From: Podaxis mareebaensis
Taxonomy: Eukaryota; Basidiomycota; Agaricomycetes; Agaricales; Agaricaceae
Reading direction: 5' to 3'
Length of the DNA: 64,000 bases
Assembly (NCBI GenBank): GCA_018524725.1
Contig: JAEUWP010000135.1
Span: 94,043 to 158,042, forward strand
Below, one piece after another: positions 59,735 to 64,000 of the stretch. The notes under the pieces were generated by a model, which saw only the letters and a list, made by a program, of their open reading frames with translations, had not been told where the DNA came from and ran no database searches. The position numbers and the translations under genes are program-made. The number at the start of each line of letters is the position of its first letter. Position 1 is the stretch's first letter.

Positions 59735-60005
59735 TGATCCTGGGGGTAGGAGTTTTATTTTTATTTTATTATTCTATTATCTCACTTGTGTCAATTCTGG
59801 GGGTGCAAGTTTTATTTTTATTTCATTATTTCATTACTTCACCTGTGCCAATGCAAGGTCTGAGGAAAGCTCAATTCTGGGAGGTGCAAGTTTTATCTTT
59901 ATTTTTGTTTCACTCATGCCAATGCAAAGTCTGAGGAAGGCCCAATTCTGGGGGGTGCAAGTTTTATTTTTATTTCATTATTTTGTCCATGCCAATGCCT
60001 GATCT
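59735..60005. repeat. Tandem repeat, variable unit (about 60-85 bp), four copies
   Basis: Each unit contains TTCTGGGGG.TGCAAGTTTTA (first unit GGGGGTAGGAGTTTTA), TTTTTATTTCATTATT and TGCCAATGCAA.GTCTGAGGAA. Units begin near 59738, 59795, 59873 and 59945 and differ by internal deletions. Confidence 0.8.
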
Positions 60006-61479
60006 GATTGATTGATATCAAAAGCCTGGGATATCACACTGATCACAGGGATCACAGAGATTGAAGAATGGGACAACAATTATGTCAGTGATTTAAGCTG
60101 ACTAAGGCTGACTAAGAATCAGTCCCTTTGCCTTCTATGGGCAATGCTTATAAATCTGATGCATTCCCACCACTCCTATACTTGTTGTCCCATTCTTTAT
60201 AGATGCTTAGCTGCTACTATGTGCCCAAAGGCCTAGATTAGCTATGACCTCAACAGACAAAGTCTGAGTCAGGAGAGAGACTACCTAACTAAGGGATCAA
60301 TATGTCATCTCAGTAGAAGTGATTTACCGACCTCACTAGATGCCAAACCAAGCAACTCATTAGCAGTCAGTGATCCAAATCAGCTTAGTGAGAAATGCAG
60401 AGAATGAAGATTCATAATACTATTGAGTTAGGAATGACAAATGGTATTACACATACAGTAGATTTGGTCAGTGAAAGCTGATAATTATTATATGTGTGTA
60501 CTTACCAGTCCACGCATCCAGTAGAAATGCATATGCATCTATTACTAGAATACCCTATTGGGTAGAGAACAATGTAGATTATAAATTATATGACTCTGTA
60601 CTTGTATGCATAATCCTTTGTTGAGTCAGGACATTATAACACTAGATTGTAATCACTCTCAACTTATAATATAAAATCCCCTTGATGATGTGAGGTGAAG
60701 CAAGGGAATTCCTGCTGAGCTTTGCTTAAAGGGTTATTGTATATTCAATGATCACTGAGTGATAGTTAAGCATTTATAGGAGTTTTCTTTAGTCAACATG
60801 ACCTACTAGTAAGAGCCAGAACAAAGACCTAGTAGTTCCTCCAGCAGTTTCCATAAGTTGAGAATCAGAAGTTAGCCTTAACAGGGTTAACTAGGAGTAC
60901 ATCACAGCTGCATATTGCCAGTCAGAGCACTCATTGGTATGAGTTGGTATATTTCTAGTAGTAGCCAGGGATTGCTCTCACTACCTTTGGTTCTTTGGTA
61001 CTTGTGTATTATAGTGATGCTATGCCAGAGACTTGTCAATTTAAGAACAAACAGTCTAGTTCAGTCTTGAACTAGAAAATTGCTGAGACCATCTCACAAT
61101 AGCATTCCAGAAGTCTTTACATCAAGTGAAGACAATGCTAAGCACATACACATTTCCTCACTCCTTCACAACTCTTATTCCTTCTTTACCATTTCTAGCA
61201 AGTGTTTTGATCTCACATCACTTTATTATCTCCTTCTTTTCTGAATCAGAGTCCCCCATGAACTTGCTAGGGTATGGCCTTTGGTAATACTATTTTTATA
61301 TTTCATTTCCACACTTCCTCCCTATTATTGTTATATTCTATAGTATTCCATTTGCTGCCCCATCATCACCTACTGCCCATCTGAATGGTAGTTAGTGGGT
61401 CAATGTTGGAATTGAGATCAGCAGCCAGGAGGCTCATTGTCTTCAATGGATAACAGGTGAATATTGGCAGGTAGCATAA

Positions 61480-61790
61480 CATGTCCTGGGCTTATCCCAG
61501 GATCATATACAGAGACTGATACAAGTTGGCTCCAAATACTGTTCAAGAGACCTTGCTAGTCATCTCATTGCAATCAGTGGCTTCCACATCACCCTGGGTC
61601 AGCAGTCTCAAGAAGATTTCAAGGCTGCCTATATATAGGCCTATACTATGGACAAGGCTGTTGTATACCATCCTGATGGCATTCATCATGTGAAGTTTAT
61701 TTCTGCCAAGGAAGCCCTAGGCCCAGATCAGCTGAGCAAGGCACTCAATGGAGTTCACACCATCTACAAAGAGGCCTGAGAAAACAATAG
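61480..61790 (+). pseudogene. Decayed coding region D1
   Basis: Readable as GSKYCSRDLASHLIAISGFH, ITLGQQSQEDFKAAYI, a TAG, then MDKAVVYHPDGIHHVKFISA and EALGPDQLSKALNGVHTIYK to a stop. Gene-like composition, no family recognised; likely upstream part of region D2. Confidence 0.4.
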
Positions 61791-62079
61791 TTCCAATGCT
61801 CACCTTGAAGTCTGGGTTCCTCATTGATTCATAGGAAATGTTCTTGTTGATGTTGATGAGGTGTTGCTTTGCAGCTGCCTGTGTTTGTTCACTTGTAATA
61901 CATGGTGGTAAGTCATCCTGCATTATATATCAGGTCTGATTTCTGACATTTTGATGCAGGCAAGGAACTTTCAAGTAATCCAGATAATGGCTATTAGCCA
62001 GACACTATTGTTATAAGAAGATGGTGCTTCCCATATTTGATTTATGCTGGAAACACTTCTTCTCACTGCCACATGTATG

Positions 62080-63723
62080 TAGCCCATCAATGGCCTTCAC
62101 ACCTGTCTGGAAGATGGGCCTGCATCAAGAGACCTCATGTAGGCCATGTTTCCTATCACAGAGGAAACAGATGCTGTCTGTGACATCCTTGCTTATAATA
62201 CATGGGTTCATCCTCCTTGGCAACATAAAGAGGAGGAATCAGATCCAGGGGAGGCAATACCTGGTATCCCTTACAATCCTTTCAGCTATGTTTTTTTTAG
62301 GCCCATAATGCTCAAAGAGGACAAGGTTGATGTCTCTTGCTTTCAGTGTGGTGGCCTAAATATCAATACATTGTCTTTCTTCTTCTTCAATAGCATGACT
62401 TGCACAGAGGTCCAAGCAAAATATCAGAACTCTGGCATTGTCAATAGGGATGCTGTCTTAACAACTTATTATATAAACAAGCACTCTGGCATAAAGTATA
62501 TCAATACTTCTGGAGCACTGGAGCCAAATCTTTTCAATCTCAGTACATGTGGTTATGTTCTTGCTCAGCCAGTCCAAGATGATAGCTCTGACCTTGAAGA
62601 CAGACCATCTCCTCCTCTAGATAATGGGCCCACCAATATTGACACTCAACTCTTGCAACTATAGTGCCAATTTGTCATGGATGTCACTTGCAAATCCCCA
62701 AATCAGAGGGATATGGCTAACCCATCCTACATTTGGCTCAATGGCCTTCAGCACTGCAGTGGTGATGAAACTGCCTTTAGGCACCTCCATCTCATGGAGA
62801 TCTTTAATGCTGTCTGGTATAAGAAAGCAACATCTGATCAGTGGCACATGTGCTTTAACTAGTTGTTTTCTCCTCTTGGCCAAAAATTACCAAGTGTTAT
62901 GAACCAGCCTGGTACCTCCCACCACAACATCATTTATCACACTTTAGTCCACAAGCTTGGACTCCCCAATGCTTCTCGCTCCACCACTCAAGATACAGGT
63001 ATACCAGCTGAAGACTCAACTCACTACTGCAATGAAGCTTTCACCAACTGCTGCCTTCCCAGCCATGCCTCCCTATTCTCCGAAGACTGGCCAACACCTG
63101 GACCAATCTTCTATGAGACTGACCACATGATGATAGAAATATTACACATCACTTGGGAGAACGCTCCCTTCACTCATGTCTTTGATCCTGATGGGTTATA
63201 CATCCAAACCATCCACAACAACTTTGATTCCACCTGGGCCCATGGTTGGAAGATGATCCCTTATGCTGGAGAACCAATTGTATTCCTCCATCCTTACATG
63301 ATGTACCCGCCCGAGGTCGTCCCACACATTATCAAATATGAAGTTGCCCACAGATTCTACTTTCGAGAAGTAGAAGTCTACCATGTTGATCCTAACTCTG
63401 ACAACCCTCCAGCCATCCCTCCCCATTGCACTCAGCTTCCACCCCTCCACAGTGTTGACTCCAATGTTCCAGGCATCAACAAGTCAAACCCAGAAGAACC
63501 CATCAGTGATCCTCCTCCATATCCACCACCATACATCACTGCTGATATATTATCATCATCGTCATCCTCTCTGCACTGCAGCCTCATCTTCCTTCATGAG
63601 TCAGACTCCTCTGACTCAATGCCTTCAGCAGGGAACTTCACTGTTCCTAGTTCCACCTCATCTCCTGACTCCTATTCCTCTGACTCTTCCAACGGACACC
63701 TTCATCCTGATATGGACTTGTAA
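62080..63723 (+). pseudogene. Decayed coding region D2, one frame open but for three TAG codons
   Basis: A single frame runs from about 62080 (PINGLHTCLEDGPASRDLM) to TAA at 63723, interrupted only by TAG at 62140-62142, 62662-62664 and 62860-62862. Segments: 62146-62661 (TDAVCDILAYNTWVHPPWQH, VSCFQCGGLNINTLSFFFFN), 62677-62859, and 62863-63723 (286 codons: PGPIFYETDHMMIEILHITW, FDPDGLYIQTIHNNFDSTWA, HRFYFREVEVYHVDPNSDNP, then a Pro/Ser/Asp-rich tail). The last segment has normal CpG content. No recognisable domain. The 3' segment alone could conceivably be expressed, from an internal start, but I see no evidence for it. Confidence 0.5.
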
Positions 63724-64000
63724 TATAAAACCAGTAAATAGTTTTCTTTCTATCTCCCTACTACAGACTCTTCACCTCATACCCTTGTATCCCAGATGAA
63801 CTCAGACTTGAACTGTTTCCTTACTTAGTAAGTTTCCTTTCTCATCTTGTTCCTATTCTTGTCTAGTTTCTATTCTTGTCTTGCTCCACTCTGTAGTTAT
63901 GCCTCTATTGACTCTCAGACTTGTAGCCTTACTTCATCATAGTTACCAGATTTGGACCTTAGAAGTAAAGCTTAAATAGCTGCTCATGTACTGGAAGTGC

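Larger units (their letters stand above)
50531..64000. other. CpG-depleted, AT-richer block with decayed coding relics
   Basis: CG dinucleotides almost vanish from about 50540 (stretches of many hundred bases, such as 53041-54360, show essentially none) while TG and CA are abundant; the preceding 50 kb are rich in CG. CG returns in 62960-63700. Decayed frames are listed separately. Sections without any readable frame: 52810-53130, 57340-58080, 58990-61480 apart from repeats. The pattern fits old, cytosine-methylated repeat DNA; identity of the original elements is unknown. Confidence 0.7.

Noticed and set aside
51365..63723. Assignment to a named transposon family (for example KDZ, Plavaka or LTR elements)
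   Set aside because: No reverse transcriptase, integrase, DDE or KDZ motif could be read; naming it would be a guess.

Overview
The window looks like chromosomal DNA of a filamentous basidiomycete fungus, most likely an Agaricomycete. Nearly every gene is cut by short introns of about 45-65 nt with GT-AG ends, some exons are only 18-25 nt long, genes lie on both strands without operons, and the content is fungal: division-1 chitin synthase, PDR-type ABC transporter, S10 carboxypeptidase, F-box-like leucine-rich proteins, Glo3-type ArfGAP, EB1 and Rce1. Where I spliced a gene fully by eye, the exon sum was a multiple of three (chitin synthase 924 aa, AP-2 sigma 143, DUF4139 protein 574, EB1 250, ArfGAP 491, Rce1 358, MCT-like transporter 456, CCDC137-like 245).

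Layout. 1-24.6 kb is ordinary gene-bearing DNA: an MFS transporter running off the left edge (-), a secreted protein of a fungal family of unknown function with one suspicious in-frame TGA (+), chitin synthase (+), AP-2 sigma (+), an F-box-like protein (+), a full-size PDR ABC transporter (+) and, convergent to it, a DUF4139 protein (-). 24.9-34.2 kb is a tandem duplication with a unit of about 4.0 kb. Each unit holds a thiamine-diphosphate-dependent acetolactate-synthase-like gene and a serine carboxypeptidase sequence on the - strand. The distal carboxypeptidase is whole; the proximal one is cut at the duplication junction and frameshifted. A TA-flanked 1.2-kb DNA transposon sits in the proximal unit only, so it arrived after the duplication.

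35-48.6 kb returns to housekeeping genes: a CCDC137-like basic protein (+), an MCT-type MFS transporter (+), a second F-box-like protein (-), EB1 (-), and a Glo3-type ArfGAP (-) divergent from the CAAX protease Rce1 (+). AP-2 sigma (endocytosis), ArfGAP (COPI traffic) and chitin synthase (cell wall cargo) share cell biology, but I see no sign of a co-regulated cluster.

From about 49.1 kb the character changes: a broken flavin monooxygenase-like gene, a minisatellite of about 400 bp, then about 13.4 kb of AT-richer, strongly CpG-depleted sequence with decayed reading frames, several tandem repeats and no intact recognisable gene. Several in-frame stops there are TGA where CGA would restore the frame, as expected from methylation-driven C-to-T change. 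CpG reappears only around 62.9-63.7 kb over a 286-codon open stretch. I recognise none of the protein families in this block.
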